64,000 bases of DNA from Ruegeria sp. HKCCA6707 (GTDB lineage: Bacteria; Pseudomonadota; Alphaproteobacteria; Rhodobacterales; Rhodobacteraceae): the NCBI RefSeq assembly GCF_013033515.1, contig NZ_WQEG01000003.1, positions 248,001-312,000 on the forward strand, written 5' to 3'. Positions 63,700 through 64,000 of this stretch are shown one piece after another. The position numbers and the translations under genes are program-made. The notes under the pieces are model-generated. The model saw only the letters and a program-made list of their open reading frames with translations. It was not told where the DNA came from and did not search any database. How positions within the stretch are numbered: the first letter of the stretch is position 1; every line of letters starts with the position of its first letter.

Positions 63700-63725
63700 C
63701 TCCTACGGTAACCAATCTGTAGGGG
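63700..63725 (+). promoter_or_regulatory. Hairpin covering the luxI ribosome-binding site
   Basis: CTCCTAC (63700-63706) pairs with GTAGGGG (63719-63725) over a 12-base loop (one G-T pair). The right arm is part of the purine run AGGGGG (63721-63726) before ATG 63733, so the fold would hide the ribosome-binding site. The outer CCTAC/GTAGG dyad spans 22 bp, close to a lux-box length, but its position on the ribosome-binding site is unusual. Confidence 0.4.
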
Positions 63726-63732
63726 GATGGAA

Positions 63733-64000
63733 ATGATCATCGTTATCGATGGTATCAACCAACACTTATTCACTGACATCTTGGACGAGATGTACCAACT
63801 CCGCGCGCGCGTTTTCGGGGATCGCCTGGGCTGGGAAGTCAATATCGAAAACGGGCGCGAACGCGATGCGTTCGACGACCTGCATCCGGCACATGTCGTA
63901 AGCATCAACGACGATGGGGACGTCGTTGGGTGCATGCGCCTGTTGCAGACAACCGGGCCACATATGATGGCCGACGTCTTTAACGCGATCCTGGATGGCG
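63733..64000 (+). CDS. LuxI-type acyl-homoserine-lactone synthase, 3'-truncated by the window edge
   Basis: The first 89 codons of an autoinducer synthase; the frame is open to the edge. Hallmark residues are present: R and F of LRARVFGDRLGWEV, the aspartates of DAFDDLHPAHVV, and the arginine in VGCMRLLQTTGPHMM. Such enzymes use SAM and acyl-ACP to make AHL signals. It follows luxR on the same strand, the common pairing in Roseobacter genomes. AGGGGG lies upstream of the ATG. Nearby acpP and fab genes in the same window supply its acyl donor pathway, but that is not evidence of linkage. Confidence 0.9.
   Translation, partial: MIIVIDGINQHLFTDILDEMYQLRARVFGDRLGWEVNIENGRERDAFDDLHPAHVVSINDDGDVVGCMRLLQTTGPHMMADVFNAILDG

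Overview
The window is chromosomal DNA from an alphaproteobacterium of the Rhodobacterales, most likely the Roseobacter group. The evidence is protein content and gene order rather than a marker gene: hemA-type 5-aminolevulinate synthase, a pdhA-pdhB-pdhC operon whose E1 beta carries its own lipoyl domain, ftsB beside pdhA, remnants of a Rhodobacter-type gene transfer agent (GTA), a LuxR/LuxI pair, GC-rich codon use, and short palindromic GGGGGC-aga-GCCCCC elements at gene ends that I recognise from this order. No rRNA, tRNA, CRISPR array, insertion sequence or replication origin was seen.

Layout. 1-1.5 kb: the 3' part of a sensor kinase and its NarL-type regulator. 2-5 kb: acetolactate synthase genes ilvI and ilvH behind a transcription attenuator with a 15-codon leader peptide rich in Leu/Val/Ile codons; an unknown 134-residue gene sits between the two subunit genes. 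5-10.5 kb: an XRE-like regulator, a DUF2189 membrane protein, an amidase, prfB and a small-molecule kinase. 10.5-17.6 kb: envelope genes (PBP1A, AmiC), an aminotransferase, and a BepA-like protease coupled to a DsbA-like thiol oxidoreductase. 17.8-19.3 kb: DinB, TetR and VOC genes with twin operators. 19.3-26.3 kb: ispG, rodZ, hemA (with an FNR-type box upstream), an M20 peptidase and lpd. 26.5-40.2 kb: mixed housekeeping (DUF924, MFS, queA, AsmA-like, bcp, M23 peptidase plus bactofilin, aqpZ, two cyclophilins, pgk). 40.4-45.9 kb: ftsB, pdhABC, cysE and a DksA-like gene.

45.9-48.8 kb holds the most unusual structure: a collapsed GTA cluster. Pieces of the first gene (g1), the terminase (g2) and the tail gene (g15) are joined by deletions, leaving a terminase-g15 chimera in one reading frame with a single internal TGA. 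49-64 kb: an EamA transporter, an RhlE-like helicase, the fatty-acid cluster fabD-fabG-acpP-(GNAT, HisA-like)-fabF-mltG, a cytochrome b561-YceI fusion facing a stand-alone YceI gene, rpsF-rpsR-rplI, a lipoprotein transglycosylase, and luxR followed by the 5' part of luxI at the right edge.

Shared control is visible in places. pdhA and lpd, 14 kb apart, carry the same TAGTTTA-N4-TAAACTA palindrome directly upstream, which suggests that E1, E2 and E3 of pyruvate dehydrogenase are co-regulated. Functions come from reading the translations and recalling family motifs; no database search was run.
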